64,000 bases of DNA from Durusdinium trenchii. Its lineage: Eukaryota > Sar > Dinophyceae > Suessiales > Symbiodiniaceae. The notes under the pieces are model-generated. The model made no database searches, was not told where the DNA came from, and saw only the letters and a list, made by a program, of their open reading frames with translations. The DNA lies in the NCBI GenBank assembly GCA_963970005.1, contig CAXAMN010003914.1, forward strand, positions 101,619-165,618. Direction: 5' to 3'. This document shows positions 42,020-54,021 of the stretch, one piece after another. Within the stretch, counting starts at the first letter, position 1. Every line of letters starts with the position of its first letter. The position numbers were made by a program, and so were the translations under genes.

Positions 42020-44045
42020 GGTAGTATAAGCCACTTCGAGTCAAAAGTCCAAAGTGATGGAATATTGAGGTTTGGCATAGGTGCAGCCACAGGCCGCCAA
42101 GTCTTGGTGTTTATGTAATTTGCTTGTTTCCTCGGGTGCTGAGGGAGAAGCGCTGGCGAAGATGGCTCATGTTCCTATGTAGCCTCCTCCTCCTTTTAGA
42201 GCCCAGATCTTGGATCCGGAGCAAGACCATTTGGCTGATTGGTGCTTCTTGTGATGCAGAATGCTACGTATGAGATTATATAGATGCCCCCACAACATTC
42301 CCCCATCATGTGTTGAAGTTGTTACTCCCTTCGCTATTACATACAGTGAAAGAGATTAGATTGCTTTATTTGAACGAGGCAGGGTTATGTGGGTATAGAC
42401 TCCCTAGAAGACCATGTGGTATTGACTGGCACAGCTACAACAGCTACATGCTCATGAACTGAATTTAGTGAGGACCTCCCCCACGTCGCTTCAATGCTGA
42501 TGGAATCATTGCTTTGGGGATCCTCCTTTTTCAGATCCAAGTCACACATCGCCGCACGCGGTTTCTCAGTCACTAAGACCTTGGTCCTGGAGAACGGACT
42601 CCAAGGCTGGCCTGGCAGTATGACCTTCTAACCTGGGAGCCCAGATGCTCCGTCCTCGGAGTCAGAATCTGACTGGACATGATCTAACTTGTGGAGATCA
42701 TGCCCTGCAGGCACCGGACCAGAGCAGGCCGAGTGTCGTCCTTTTTGACTTGGTGGATGGAGGGGGTGCTTCATCCTTGAGTCCATTAGGCATAAAGCGA
42801 TGTTAACGGATGTTCGATTCTTGCAGTCGGTGGGGCACGTTGAATCTAAGGGCTTCTCTTGCCATCCCGATCACGTGCGACCGTGCTGGCTTAGGGCACA
42901 TCATGGCGAATCTGAACGAACAGATGCCAATCCGTGCGAGACATGCCACCGTTCGTGAACGTTCGGCTGATCCATTCCCCGGTCACTGGCGTCGTTCGCA
43001 CTCCGACAGGGTCGCCTTTGCCTTCAGAGGCCAAGCTCAAACTCAGGAGGGGCGTGGCGTGGAGGGGTGTTATTTGGAAGGAACAACTTGGGGTGAAGCT
43101 CTGACAAGCTCAGATGCTTGGAGAGCCCTGGAATCGGGATCAACACCCTGCCCAAGGCAGCACCGGAGAGATTTTTTGCTGGATGCAGTGGACAATGCTT
43201 GAGACTTTCCCATGTCAATCCTTTCAAGAGCCCTTTATCATCCTTTATCCACTCCTTGGCAGCTTGACGTATGTCCCGAAAAAGAGCTAGAATCGGGGTG
43301 AAGATGAGTGAAGGAGCCAAAGAAGGACGAGGTTGATGAGGTTGACGAGGACATAGGCCATTATGCCTATTCCTTGAATAAGGATGGGCCAGAGCCTCAG
43401 GTCAAAGATGATTTACGCGACGCAGAATCACCGCCATGCAGACCTTTGTGTTTTTCCTTTTTTGCGGCGCTAGGATCCTCCAACAAGTCAGTGCTAGAGA
43501 TATATATATATATATAACGTTTTGGATCTTCAAAAGGATGGACCGAAGGACTTCGATGGACATCGATGGAAATCTGGTCTCCCTAGCATCGTTCCAATTA
43601 GCTGAGGCCATTGGGTTGGCTTCATTACGTCCAGGTCCCAGTCATGCGGTGCGACAATACCAGGGTACCAGGCACCACTGACCTGTTTTTTTTTTGGCCA
43701 AGCAGGTAGGCCAGAACAGGCGGTTTCATTGATCATGATTTTTGATCCTGCGGACCTTGGCCTCCGCATAGCATCATATACCATCCCATCAAGCTGCTTT
43801 TTGTGAGGATGTCATTCTGGCGTCACGAACTTCTTATCCGTTGGCCCTAATGGCACGGGGCTCAGTGGGCCACAACTAGGGCCCACAAAGCGAGAAATCT
43901 TCAGCTGCGAGTGCGTGTGAAAGTCCAGAGCGGTGAAAGTCCATGACCTCTCGGGCCCCGTAGAAGAAAGACACACCCCCACCCCACCCCCTTCTCGTTC
44001 GCTTACACAAAAAGCCGCACGGCACCCGGTGGATTGCACTCGGTG
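42020..44045. other. gene-poor stretch
   Basis: The longest + frame is 42810-43202 (130 codons, no domain; IPITCDRAGLGHIMANLNEQ), contradicted by a minus frame at 43024-43320. A short acidic + frame at 43308-43400 (KKDEVDEVDEDIGHYAYSL) may be coding but has no splice support. (TA)n lies at 43500-43516. Confidence 0.35.
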
Positions 44046-44047
44046 GT

Positions 44048-44260
44048 GCAGCCGAGATCGGCTTCACGTGCTATGGCAACGTGATCTTGCGTTTCGGAGC
44101 TCAGAGGGCGACTCTGACTCATCTGGCAGTTGGCCTCCAACTCATACATGGGTCCATGTTCTTTCATGTCATGGATGACTTTGATCGGTGCAGACAGAGG
44201 TTCCTTTCTCAATGGGGGCAGATATCGATGTGTTTCATGCACTGGAGGTCGCGCGGATAG
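44048..44260 (+). CDS. candidate exon, unknown
   Basis: The + frame after gtgcag reads IGFTCYGNVILRFGAQRATL, then HGSMFFHVMDDFDRCRQRFL, ending in TAG at 44258-44260. It has an even mix of hydrophobic and charged residues. A competing minus frame of 79 codons exists over the same bases. No family was recognised. Confidence 0.3.
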   Translation, partial: AAEIGFTCYGNVILRFGAQRATLTHLAVGLQLIHGSMFFHVMDDFDRCRQRFLSQWGQISMCFMHWRSRG

Positions 44261-44299
44261 AGTTTCCGGCGGACAGACACCCGAAACATCTTCAATCCC

Positions 44300-45270
44300 A
44301 TGGATTTTCCGGAAAACTTGGAAGATGCAAGCCAGCGTCCTGAGGCAAAGAGAGTGGGGACAAGTCGCAGACCAAGAGAAAGAGAGAGAGAGAGAGACAT
44401 TCAGCAGAATACTCCCGTGGTAATGGAATAATAATGCACTTCTCGGCTCGGTATTTACAGGGCATCAGAACCATATGCCATATGCACTCCCTGGAACTAA
44501 AATCCAAGGAGCAATCTTCCACTTCCATGTTAGTTCCAGGGAGGGTATCAAGATAGATACCTCTGGAATCCTCACGACATTCACTGATCATTTTTGAAAG
44601 TACTGTGATTGAATGTATCTTATATTCGACATGCACTACTTTTGTTCCCGCAAGACGTTTCGCCTGAGATCAAACAAACAAATGAAACTTGGTAGCGCTG
44701 CTTCTACCAAGGCCATACCCATCATGGATTTTCGGTTGGCTTCTTGGCATGGTGTGCTACACCTATCCAGGCTGCGGGTGCCAGACAGCCAGATCTCAGG
44801 TCCCCAAATCCCCCGCGGCAAGCAGCGCAAACTAGGCGGATGGTTCACCATACTTAGCAATCTTAGCAAAACCACTGGGTATAGAGGCAGGTGAATGGTC
44901 ATTACGGGGGGTCCATGTTTGTTTGAAGGGGTCCAGGGTTATACTACCCTTGCAGACCGAACTTGGCTGCTTGTTCGTCCACCTCGCCCTGTCGCACGCG
45001 GTAAGACGACGACTCGAGTGTTGGACTCTCCCTCCAATCCTGGTCACATCTGGGCCCCCTGTTCTTCATGGGAAGTAGAATGTAGACCTTTGGATGGCCA
45101 TGTTCCTCTACATGGGGCTTCTGCTCAGCTTCCATGATTGTTGGAGGGAGAGGAAAAAAACGGGGCTGGCCAAAGTCCTGCGAGCTGGGCCTACACACTG
45201 GCATGGTTTGAACATAGAAACGGATGTGTGTTCTCGGATGACTTTCCTTTCAAGGTCATTCAGATTCAGA
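44300..45270. other. intergenic before the PAN-dioxygenase gene
   Basis: (GA)n at about 44380-44398 and the fold-back word ggaactaa/ttagttccaggga around 44488-44545 (ctccctggaac ... gttccagggag). No exon was supported. Confidence 0.4.
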
Positions 45271-46627
45271 ATGTGTAGGAGCGGAACTTGTTTGACTCTC
45301 CTCCATGTCGTTTGGGCCCTTTGGTCACTTTGCATTCTCGACGCCTATGACATGAGATGCATGAACGCAGCTGGTGGGGAGTTCTGTGACGGTGAAGATC
45401 CATGTCGGAGCGCAGCTCATCTCAATGTAGTTCCATTCTGCGGGTGACAAAGGGGACTAGCCAGCGGGGGACCTTCCTTTTGGTCATGATGTAACTGAGG
45501 ATTGCTGGAACAACCTGTTCACTCACAGCTATTGCTGCGTGGAAACGCCATGCTTTTCCTGGGGTTCATGGGCGATGACCGAGCCCAGCAAAAAAGAGTT
45601 GGCACAGAGTGGGGTGGTGTGCCGCTACCTCTGTCAAGCTGAGCCACAGTGCAGGCACTGGACATTTGTCATCCCTGGCTCCCATGATCCAGACAGTGGT
45701 GGACCATGTTTGATGTACAATTCTTCCCATGCAAGCAGTCCGTGGAAGCAGGAGCCCGAACAAGAATCCAAAGTAGTCTCAGGCTTGCGGTTTTGCAAGC
45801 CAGAAGAGCACCATGACCTGCTTGTGAGCAGAAAGACCCTCACGGACGAGTCCGAGCTGCCAATATTCTCAAGCGCAGAGAATGCTGCAGGAGCAGCTCA
45901 GGCGATTTTGAGTGAAGGTTGGGCAGTACTGCGAGGAGCCTTAAGCGATCCACTACTAACAGCCTTGAGAGAAGCTTGCAGCAGGGCAGCCTTGGACTTA
46001 TTGGCACGCGACCCGCAGCGTGTGGGGAACAGAGGGCCTCGCAGATATTCCTGGGGAGGAGCTTCCACATCGCACCATATGGTACACCTCACGCCATGGG
46101 CTCAACTTCTTGATGTGGACTCTGTAGTCAAGGTGCTGGAAGCCCTTTTTGGTGAGTATGTGGCCATTGGTGGTGGAGGTGATTTCGTTCTCGGTGAGAC
46201 CGACACACATCAACGCCTGCATGTGGATTTGCAGCTTGAGGCCATGTATGCATCTCCAGCCCCTGCGGCGCTGGTGGCCAACTTTGTCGTCTCGGACATT
46301 TCATGCCAAGATGGGCCTGTAAGGTTGGTGCCCAAGACTCAGCAGATGCCTTTGGCCAGCCAACTGAGTAAGGACTGGGGATATGCCACACACCTCCAGA
46401 AGGAGAGCTACATCCTCTCTCACGCCAACCTCAGCTATGTTTTCGCATGCCCTTTGAAGCCGGGCGATGTCCTTCTCCGTGATATGAGACTTTGGCATGG
46501 CGGATCCCCCAACCTGGGTGCTGATCCTCGGTATTTGCCCTCGGCGGAGTTCCTCTCCAGACACTATGCCGAGGCGCTGATTATTTCCACAGGAGAAGCC
46601 ATCACAAATCATACCTGTTATATATAA
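45271..46627 (+). CDS. PAN/apple-like domain plus phytanoyl-CoA dioxygenase (PhyH) domain, membrane-anchored or secreted
   Basis: ATG at 45271 opens MCRSGTCLTLLHVVWALWSL, a signal peptide or anchor of about 19 hydrophobic residues. Exon 1 ends at 45391, donor GTGAAG, and exon 2 runs 45465-46627 (TAA; acceptor ctagccag), giving a 73-base intron with matching phase. After it comes a cysteine-rich module (CWNNLFTHSYCC, CRYLCQAEPQCRHWTF, then a GGPCLMY cysteine) like PAN/apple domains, which bind protein or sugar outside the cell. From about residue 150 the PhyH fold begins (LSEGWAVLRGALSDPLLTAL). HVD at 46220-46228 gives the first two iron ligands, and H in LWHGG (46496) the third. PhyH proteins hydroxylate lipids or small molecules with 2-oxoglutarate. 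The substrate is unknown, and the luminal or extracellular placement is inferred from the N-terminus. Confidence 0.75.
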
Positions 46628-46807
46628 GATGATATAACCGTACATCATAGCATTATCGCACTCAATTCGCCATCAACCCCTTTACCCCATATACGGTAAC
46701 CTTCTTCCCATACAGCCCAAGCATGCCCACCTCAACCCTGCCGAAGAAAAAAAAAAAAACGGAAAAAAGACAACCCACGGTTTCCACACCGGCCGCAACG
46801 GGCCAAG

Positions 46808-47003
46808 CGTTGCAGAGGCCACACGTGCGGTGCCAGAGGATCACTTCAGCCCGCGCAAAGCGTTGCCCTTTGCCCTTTGGCTGCGGCTCTCGGAGCCCAC
46901 GCGGCGCCGGGCGCGCGAGATCCTGGCCGCGCCGGAGCGCGTGGAGGCAGAGCGGAAGGACTTCCTTCTGATGTTGCCTTACGTGGCGGAAGAGCGGCCA
47001 TAA
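46808..47003 (+). CDS. candidate terminal exon, arginine/alanine-rich helical
   Basis: The + frame in unusually GC-rich DNA ends with TAA at 47001-47003. It reads EATRAVPEDHFSPRKALPFA, then LRLSEPTRRRAREILAAPER, then KDFLLMLPYVAEERP. Third positions are mostly G/C, unlike the flanks. The 5' edge is uncertain (gccaag at 46807 or gttgcag at 46815). A poly-A run just upstream (46748-46760) is not explained. No family was recognised. Confidence 0.45.
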
Positions 47004-47009
47004 AGGTGC

Positions 47010-48285
47010 CATCACTGTGAGACCTGAGATTGAAGGCATGTGACTTCAAAGTCACCATGTGGTCGTGAACTAACAAAGTCAAAGGAGTCAAAGGATTGGA
47101 GGAGAAGCTAAGCTATGAACATTCATCCTGAGAAAGGACACATTTTCACTTGATCAGAAACTGTACCAGCCAATCTCGCACCAGCAGTGTCGCTTGGACA
47201 GACAGAGAGGCCGCAATTTTACTGTCATTTGACACCCTCAAAGCATGGAGCGACCATTCTTAGGACCAATAATTCAGCAGGGCTGAAGTTTTTATGCGTA
47301 CCAAATCCGGACAAGCCACTTGGCATTTCAAGATGAACGTAGCCAATAGACAGCGCCTTTCATGCTGGACCCCGACTCTGACATTGAATTGGAGAACAGA
47401 AGAAACACATCCACACCCTAGGATCCTTTGATCATTCCTGACTGTCAGCGGGGCTCAGCTCTCTCAGAAGAATGCTATAGCTTCACAAGCTAGCTCGATG
47501 TCATGCCCCTGACCGCCAGCTCGACCTAGCAAATTTGGCAAGTTACCTCGGGGCCCAGAGATGTGGAGATATTGAACGAAGCCAAAAATGTCTGCATTGT
47601 TTGTGGACACATTTTGCAAGGATTTTGTCATCTTTGCTGCCTCCTGAGGAGGTATCTATGCGTTTTTCGGAAGCTATGACTGCGGGTACCAGGTGAGAGG
47701 AATAGCGGAGGAGATCCAGATCTTGATATCTGATAGAGAGGACACTGCTGCGGTCCAGCAAAGGAGCAACGTGCAGAAAAGAACGCACCAGGTTGGTGGA
47801 AGGAACATTGGAAACTGTAGGGGCGTGTGGCCACTTTTGCCTGGTTAGAATTTGGCGTGGACCCTGGAACGGAGCTTTTGGAAGATCATTCTCCTCACAA
47901 ACCGGTAAAGTCAACTAGAGGGTCGGTCGGAGTCCTAGCGGGCACACTGGCCACCAGGGCAGGTCCTCGGAATAACGGCGCAAAACGGCAGAGGCGCCAT
48001 CTTCTCCGACCTGATGTTTGTCCGAGACGCTCCGCAGTGACGTGGCCGCGTCTGAGTTGGGCCGAAGCGCGTCGCCCATTGGGCCAAGCCAACCCGTTTG
48101 GTGACGAGCAGCTGGTTGGTGCTTGGGGTGTCTTACGGTGATCGTGAGGAGTTCCTGTTGCAAGTTGCAACTTTACGTATATATATATATAAATACTTTG
48201 AAGTATTTTGGATTGAGGGATGTGGGATCAAAAAGAGTGCCACAAGTGTGGTGTACCTCTTCGCAACTGTGCATCCTCTCCTCCC
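47010..48285. other. gene-poor stretch
   Basis: A minus frame at 47543-47914 (123 codons) and a + frame at 47827-48141 (104 codons) are open but lack domains and splice support. (TA)n lies at about 48178-48192. Confidence 0.35.
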
Positions 48286-48287
48286 AG

Positions 48288-48894
48288 GCGAGCCCTCTCC
48301 AACAACAACATCCTCTGGTGCTTTAGCTTCTGGTTCCTGGTCGTGCAGAACTCCGACGCCGTCGGGGGGCCCCAAGCAGAGGCCGGTGGGACGTCCCATG
48401 CAGGGAGCGTCCCAACCGTTGGAGGTCTTTGAAGACGCGTATGTTCAAGCTTCTGAGACTCCGTTTGCAGAGAGATGTCATCTACCTGAATGGTTGGGCT
48501 CGGCGGCTCAGGCATACAAGTTTTTGCAGGGGAAGCACGTCCGGACTCCCAAAGACAATTTGTGAGACTGAGAAACCTTCACTGCTTCAAAGCGTCAGAG
48601 GACATGGTCCACCTGTGTTGTTTTTGCAGATTTCGAGATTGGTTCTGTCTTGGAACATGTAACTCATGGATGGTGCACCCTGGTCACCCTGGTCAACCGA
48701 TTGGTCCACGGATCCGGCCCTGTAGGTTTTCGTGTGGCTCACCACGTGGTGGCTGGCAGATGCCACCCGAGCCTCGCTACTCTTTCTGGAGCGTGCGGTG
48801 GAAGAGCAGCCAGTGTTGGGAAGCTCATGCGCCGTCTTCGGCGTGTGCGCAATTCGGGCGGGGTGAAGTGTGTGGACTGAGCACGTATGCATAG
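48288..48894 (+). CDS. candidate gene of two exons, unknown
   Basis: Exon 48288-48561 follows the pyrimidine-rich acceptor ctctcctcccag and ends at a GTGAGA donor in phase 2. It encodes about 90 residues, first Ser/Thr/Pro-rich, then PLEVFEDAYVQASETPFAER and LPEWLGSAAQAYKFLQGK. Exon 48630 onward follows ttgtttttgcag. In the phase that matches, it reads FRDWFCLGTCNSW to a stop at 48894. A second + frame (IGSVLEHVTHGWCTLVTLVN) is equally open, so exon 2 is less certain. No family was recognised. Confidence 0.45.
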
Positions 48895-49404
48895 ATCGTG
48901 CGTAGATCGTAGGTGCAACTCTTGGGGAAACCAGAAGCATATGGACTCGACTCCCATGGATGCAAGATGGTGCGGAAAGGTTGACAATCAATTAGCAGAA
49001 TTACTGCAGTACATTTATTGAAAATTGCTCACATTTAGAGTAGGTGAGGGTCTTCTAGCCCACGACACAGTTATGGTTCTGGTTGACCAGCAAAAAGCTT
49101 GACACATATACTTGATTCCACCACCTTTGAAAACAACGTATTGATGTTTCAATCTGACCAGCCCCGATCACTGCGCTGGGGGAGCCGTCCGACCTGATTT
49201 TGACCCAGGGGCACCGGAACCTTGGAACCAGGTGGCTCCTTTGGTCGGTGGTCCAAGCGCGATCGCTCCGCTCGCAAGCGCGCAGGTTTGCACGAGGAGT
49301 GTGGCAGGCCTTTGTGTGGTGTGGTGCCGGTCCGGTTGCACGCTTGGTCAGGGCCCTGTCCAATTGTGCTCTCATTGGATTTCTTCACTTCTTTCGTGCT
49401 TCAG

Positions 49405-49642
49405 CAAAACAGATGAAGAGCAGGAACCCCCTACTAGTAGCCTCCTCACCCCAGGAATCTTACACCCAGGTGTTCACAATCGCCCGCTCATCCCAGCAAA
49501 TACCGAGATTGAGAAGAGCATCAGAGGGGAGCCTGTGCCAACTCTAGACAAGGCGGGTAGTGTTGGCAGACTCCAAAGCACACCAGTTTCTGTGCGCGAA
49601 TCGGCCGTGCACATCGGTGCGAACATGCGAACGGGCAGCTGA
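49405..49642 (+). CDS. candidate terminal exon, hydrophilic
   Basis: The frame after gtgcttcag reads KTDEEQEPPTSSLLTPGILH, then IEKSIRGEPVPTLDKAGSVG, then SVRESAVHIGANMRTGS, ending at TGA 49640-49642. The polar, well-mixed composition is protein-like. The same frame is open back to 49232. No family was recognised. Confidence 0.4.
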
Positions 49643-49649
49643 TATACTG

Positions 49650-50580
49650 TTGCGGCCCACTTGGGAGGTGCAGCCGAATAGCCTGAACTTCTTGAAGTTT
49701 CCGTTGGTCGCCATGTTTTGGAACATGATCTTCTACTTGCCTCTTCCTCAGATCTTCCACACTCACGGCCATGCAATGCGCAGGGGGAAGGCCTCACTTT
49801 TGTTCGTATCCAGCTCCCAGCTATAACTTATGGTCCAAGTCCAAGCCAAACAAAAGTTGCGTTTGATTCTGAGTTCATTTTCCATTTTTGAAGACCGCCA
49901 CGGACAGTAAGGGGATGGCCTTGAACAGCTGGTTCACCTACACTTCTGGAAACTATGCCATCCAGAAATCTCATGTGCCCTATTTGTGGACACGAGCTAG
50001 CAGCTGGCAGTTGCCATGGCTCAGGTGCTGCTTAGCCTTTTTGACTGACTGTGGCTTCTTGAGCTCTGAGCCTAAGTTGAGCATGGTCCAATGTGGGGCT
50101 GCTCACGAGGCCGAACTGACCGTTGAAGAAGCGGTGGATGCGGTGGACACTGGCCGTTGGCGGAAAAACAGAGTGTAAGGATGCACCCACCCAGAATTGT
50201 TTGCAACAGGTGCTGAAGAAGCGTTTTGACAACAGGAATTGTTTGCCCTACCAAGTGCTTAAAGCATGTTTGCCGAAGAGCCCTAAGTGCGTGCAGGACT
50301 TCTATGGATTCTGCACCTACATGCCTTGCATCCTTCATCTTTGCCGGGCATATTGGGCAACTTGGCAGCATGCCCACCGCCACAATTTGGTGCCTGGGCC
50401 ATGGGCACTCGTGTTCAAAACTTTGTCCCTGCAACATCCGGCAACTGGCTCTCCAGCAGCACCAAGGCGATGTACGCATACGATGGTGTTGTGACTCGGC
50501 GCAGTGAGACACTGGGTGCCGGGAACAGGACCGGTGATTCTTTTTTTTGGGGGCTGCACTGCCCATCAAGCTCGGCTTGA
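49650..50580 (+). other. open frames in all three + frames and one minus frame; coding status unresolved
   Basis: Successive + frames look protein-like: 49690-49775 (SLNFLKFPLVAMFWNMIFYL, a possible membrane span), 49915-50178 (GMALNSWFTYTSGNYAIQKS), 50170-50400 (NCLQQVLKKRFDNRNCLPYQ) and 50345-50580 (NLAACPPPQFGAWAMGTRVQ). A 165-codon minus frame (50072-50569) covers most of it. Either a frame-broken gene lies here or none does. Confidence 0.3.
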
Positions 50581-50700
50581 ATGTGTTGTGGTCCGAAGAT
50601 TCCCGAAGATGATGCCGGCATCAAGCCGCATTTCACCCGTTTCTTCTAGGCTTGTAGCATCAGTAGGCAGCATGACGTAGCAAGTCAATGCTTGTAGTTG

Positions 50701-51369
50701 CTACCCTCGCAGCTCTGCCTCCAGGTCATTTTCGGAGATTGCCTGTGTATGGAAGGCGTTCGTGTCCCTCGTCGTCTCCGGAAATGAGGCGCCCGGTCTT
50801 TGCTTTTTGTTGCGCCCAGTTGTCAGCGAACTGTATGAGTTGCAGGTTCTTGGTGGTTTGACCTTTCCTTTTTCGGTATCATGATTCATGTACAATGCTG
50901 GATGCATCGTGCTGCGCACGCTGCAAACCCGTGCTTGGTTGCCAACCATCAACGATTTGTACTCTGAGGTGCGTGAGATTTGGCAGTGGCTTCGGCCAAG
51001 TGACCTCGCGGCCTCGCTGGAAAAGAACCCGTGGAGCAATGGGTAGTGACGCAAGATGCTTGCAAGGGGCTGAATTATTGCAGTCATGTGAAGTCGAGGT
51101 GCAAGCTGTGAGCGCAGATCTTCATAATCCTTTTGGCAGAAGAAGCTGTTCCAGAGTGTGACCTGGGTCTTCGGATATGTTACTGGGCTGACTGAACTTG
51201 TGCAGATTGCGTCACAACCCATTTTCCCCCGTGCGCGGCGAGGGGTGAATAACCAAGACGACCTCCATCGTTCCAGTGGCTGACTGCTCGACGAAGGCAG
51301 AAAAGGCTTCGCCACGCAAATCCGCCTCATTAGACTCCTGTAGATCAAAGTGGGCAGCCTGCAAACCAC
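50701..51369 (-). CDS. hypothetical minus-strand open frame, 222 codons
   Basis: One of the longest uninterrupted frames outside the retroelement. It has moderate composition (HDTEKGKVKPPRTCNSYSSL; FHTQAISENDLEAELRG at the C-terminus). No domain or targeting signal was recognised. A 222-codon frame is uncommon by chance at this base composition, but strand and coding status are unproven. Confidence 0.3.
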   Translation of the reverse strand: MVCRLPTLIYRSLMRRICVAKPFLPSSSSQPLERWRSSWLFTPRRARGKMGCDAICTSSVSPVTYPKTQVTLWNSFFCQKDYEDLRSQLAPRLHMTAIIQPLASILRHYPLLHGFFSSEAARSLGRSHCQISRTSEYKSLMVGNQARVCSVRSTMHPALYMNHDTEKGKVKPPRTCNSYSSLTTGRNKKQRPGASFPETTRDTNAFHTQAISENDLEAELRG

Positions 51370-51456
51370 TGGGTTGCATATTTATATACATATAGGTATT
51401 TAGTCTGCAGGGGTTGACTCTGCCGGACGGTTTACCTGCCAGCGTTTCGGTGTTGC

Positions 51457-51681
51457 TTGATGTTGCCTGTGCTTGATGTTGCGTATTCAACACCCTGCCA
51501 AGTGCTTCGTGACAGTCCGCCACTGTTCAGTCTTGAACCATTTGAAGGCCAGGGCATCCGAGTCACACCCAGAGTCATTATATGGATGGACACGGGCATC
51601 ACGGACCAAGCTGAATATCCTCATGAGTTGCGCTTTCCACGGCGATTTATCCCAATCTATTCATCGAATGCCAACGTTTGA
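51457..51681 (+). CDS. candidate terminal exon, unknown
   Basis: The + frame reads VAYSTPCQVLRDSPPLFSLE, then IRVTPRVIIWMDTGITDQAE, then RFPRRFIPIYSSNANV, ending in TGA at 51679-51681. The 5' edge is not fixed. No family was recognised. Confidence 0.35.
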   Translation: MMLPVLDVAYSTPCQVLRDSPPLFSLEPFEGQGIRVTPRVIIWMDTGITDQAEYPHELRFPRRFIPIYSSNANV

Positions 51682-51759
51682 GTCACCCATGGCTAAGCAT
51701 CTCAACTGCTTTGGATTCATCATGACTTCGAATGCAGACGCATTCACCTCAAAATGAGA

Positions 51760-53185
51760 CCGCTGTCCTGTGCCCGGCTTCCCGTTTCCGCTGTTTCCGC
51801 CGATGGTTGTTTGGCTGGGCCTTGAAAACATGAGCGGCCAGACTCATTGGTGTGTAGAGAGCGCAAAGTGACGAGGACACGCGACGCACTTGAAAAGGGT
51901 GGATGGCTCATGATGGAAGTTGAGAAGAATTCTTGCTCACTGGCAGAATGGGCAACTCGTACTGCTGAACTCTTTAATTTGCCAAAATTATCGCACTTCT
52001 TGCCACTAAGTTCGCGTGGGGCCAGTTGGGTAACATGAAAATCGCCTCAGGCAGAACCACGTAGTGCAAGCCCCACCAAGCCTTGCACATGGCACCGCAG
52101 TTGGAGACGGTGAAGTCTTTGCCCGAATTTCTGGAGCTTCTTGGATCTGGGATGAGATATGATGGGATGTGGGAGTGAAGGATCCAGGGCTCGTTGGAGA
52201 GATTTTCAGGGTATAGAATGGGTCTTACCATGGTCTTACCAAGTTTGCACTCTATCTTCCAAGCTCCACTGGGGTAAAAGTGGAGGACTGTAGTTGGCTG
52301 ACCAAGGCAGAGATTTGGCTTCAAGACCTTTCTCCAGGACGCTGGGGTGTCTACAGTGGGTTTTCCAGCTTTGTTCAGTCTTGGACGACTTGCTGATGCA
52401 TTCTGAATTTTTCATCGGCTGAGAGTAGTGCCCGCTCGCTACAGTTCTAGGCTCCTTTCCTGGTCGTGCAAGTATTGCTCTTTGGCCCATTTCACAGATT
52501 CGAAGCTACGCGCTTTCGGAGTCTTTTGAGACTTGAAGGACTTGCGTGGCTCCGTGAGCAGGGGAAGGCCTAGCCTGAATGCAGCAGCTCGGGATGCCCA
52601 GGGGGTGACAACGAAGCCTTTCCAAAGATGTTTGAAAGAGCTTTTCCAGCCATGGAAATCTGGGAAGCGAAGCAGTTCAATGAATCCATGCGGCCATGCG
52701 GAACGAGAGCCACTACGAGAGCCATGCTCTGAGATCCTTTCTTGAATCAGGTCCGCTTACAGATGATCAGCATGACCTCCAGTGCAGGTGCAGTGACACA
52801 GGCCTTCTTGAACATGTAGCTGGTGAACATATTTGGCGTATAGGCACTGTATGGAAGTTCAATGATTCTATGAGCACCAACATGGAACTATTGACTGTTG
52901 TCTTTGCCGGGTCCCAGTGATTGCACTGCCAACCGCAAGTGTTTCGCACCTGTGATTTCAGTCGTTTTGTGAACGGGAAGGTTTCCTAAATTGCAATGCC
53001 TTGGATCAAGACAACTTCATGACGACGGGCACAACATGCATGACCTCAAATGCGGTAAGGAACGCAGGAGTAGGAGCAAGGAGACGCGCAAGCAACATCT
53101 CAATTGTTTGTTTCTGCAACCGCCGCAGTCCACTCTAGGAGCACGGTGTTGGGAAAGAAGTCTAAGAACTTAGGGCAACGTTTAT
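51760..53185. other. stretch with weak open frames only
   Basis: The + frame at 51847-52038 (RDALEKGGWLMMEVEKNSCS) and the minus frame at 51974-52324 (116 codons) overlap. Neither has splice support or a domain. Confidence 0.35.
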
Positions 53186-53188
53186 GCT

Positions 53189-53575
53189 TTGCCAATGTTC
53201 TCCCTCGAGAATGTCTTGGTGGATCCATTGTGCCCCATCTGGACTAGTCCAGTCAAGTTTGTTTGCGCAGCTGAAGAGTTTCAGAGCCGTGGCCAACACC
53301 TGGGGATGGTAGACAACCTAACTTGGTTGACCCATGATTGTCCTATATATTCCTTGAGCCGAGCTGCTCAGAATCAATTGGAGGCAGGAATCAATCACCG
53401 ACGTGCCATGCATCAATCCCTGCAGGTACCGTCCTCCCTTGTCCTTGGCGATCTTTGCTGCTGCCTTGAAGTACATCACAACTGCATGGGTCCGGGGGCT
53501 GAAGAGGGTGGGGGGAACAGGAACTTAGCTGAGTCCTTGGCCCGCAGAGACCAACTCGTGGAAAGCATCGCGTGA
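53189..53575 (+). CDS. hypothetical + open frame, 128 codons
   Basis: It reads DPLCPIWTSPVKFVCAAEEF, then HLGMVDNLTWLTHDCPIYSL, then SLARRDQLVESIA and stop at 53573-53575. No domain was recognised. The opposite strand has a shorter 72-codon frame. Confidence 0.3.
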   Translation: MPMFSLENVLVDPLCPIWTSPVKFVCAAEEFQSRGQHLGMVDNLTWLTHDCPIYSLSRAAQNQLEAGINHRRAMHQSLQVPSSLVLGDLCCCLEVHHNCMGPGAEEGGGNRNLAESLARRDQLVESIA

Positions 53576-54021
53576 ACCATCCGAAGCCCCAAGTGCACAG
53601 GATCAACAATGGTGGTGCAACTTCATTTCAATCCAGTGTCGATAGGGCCTCGCTAGAGGGAACTCCAGGTGCCTAATTAATTCTAAAGCTTCAATCCACC
53701 TCTTCAGCATTGCTGGCCTCACAGATGCCAGGTGCTAGATGATCCCTTGCTGAAAACCAGCGCAACGCTGCGGAAGGCCTCTAAGCCCAGCTTGTGAAGG
53801 ATTCAGGGTGTGAAGTCCAGCACAAGCGCCGGTTGGATATGTCTTCAGCTGATCCTTGATGTTTGACCTCTATCTATATATTATAGATATGTTTTGGTGT
53901 GTGTGTGTGTTGTAAACCAACCTCCTCGTTCTGTTTCGGAGCTTCACTAGCTCCTGTCATTTCTCAGGGTCGGGTCCACACTTGATGCCATGCTTGACAG
54001 GAGCGCGATCGACCTCCTGAT

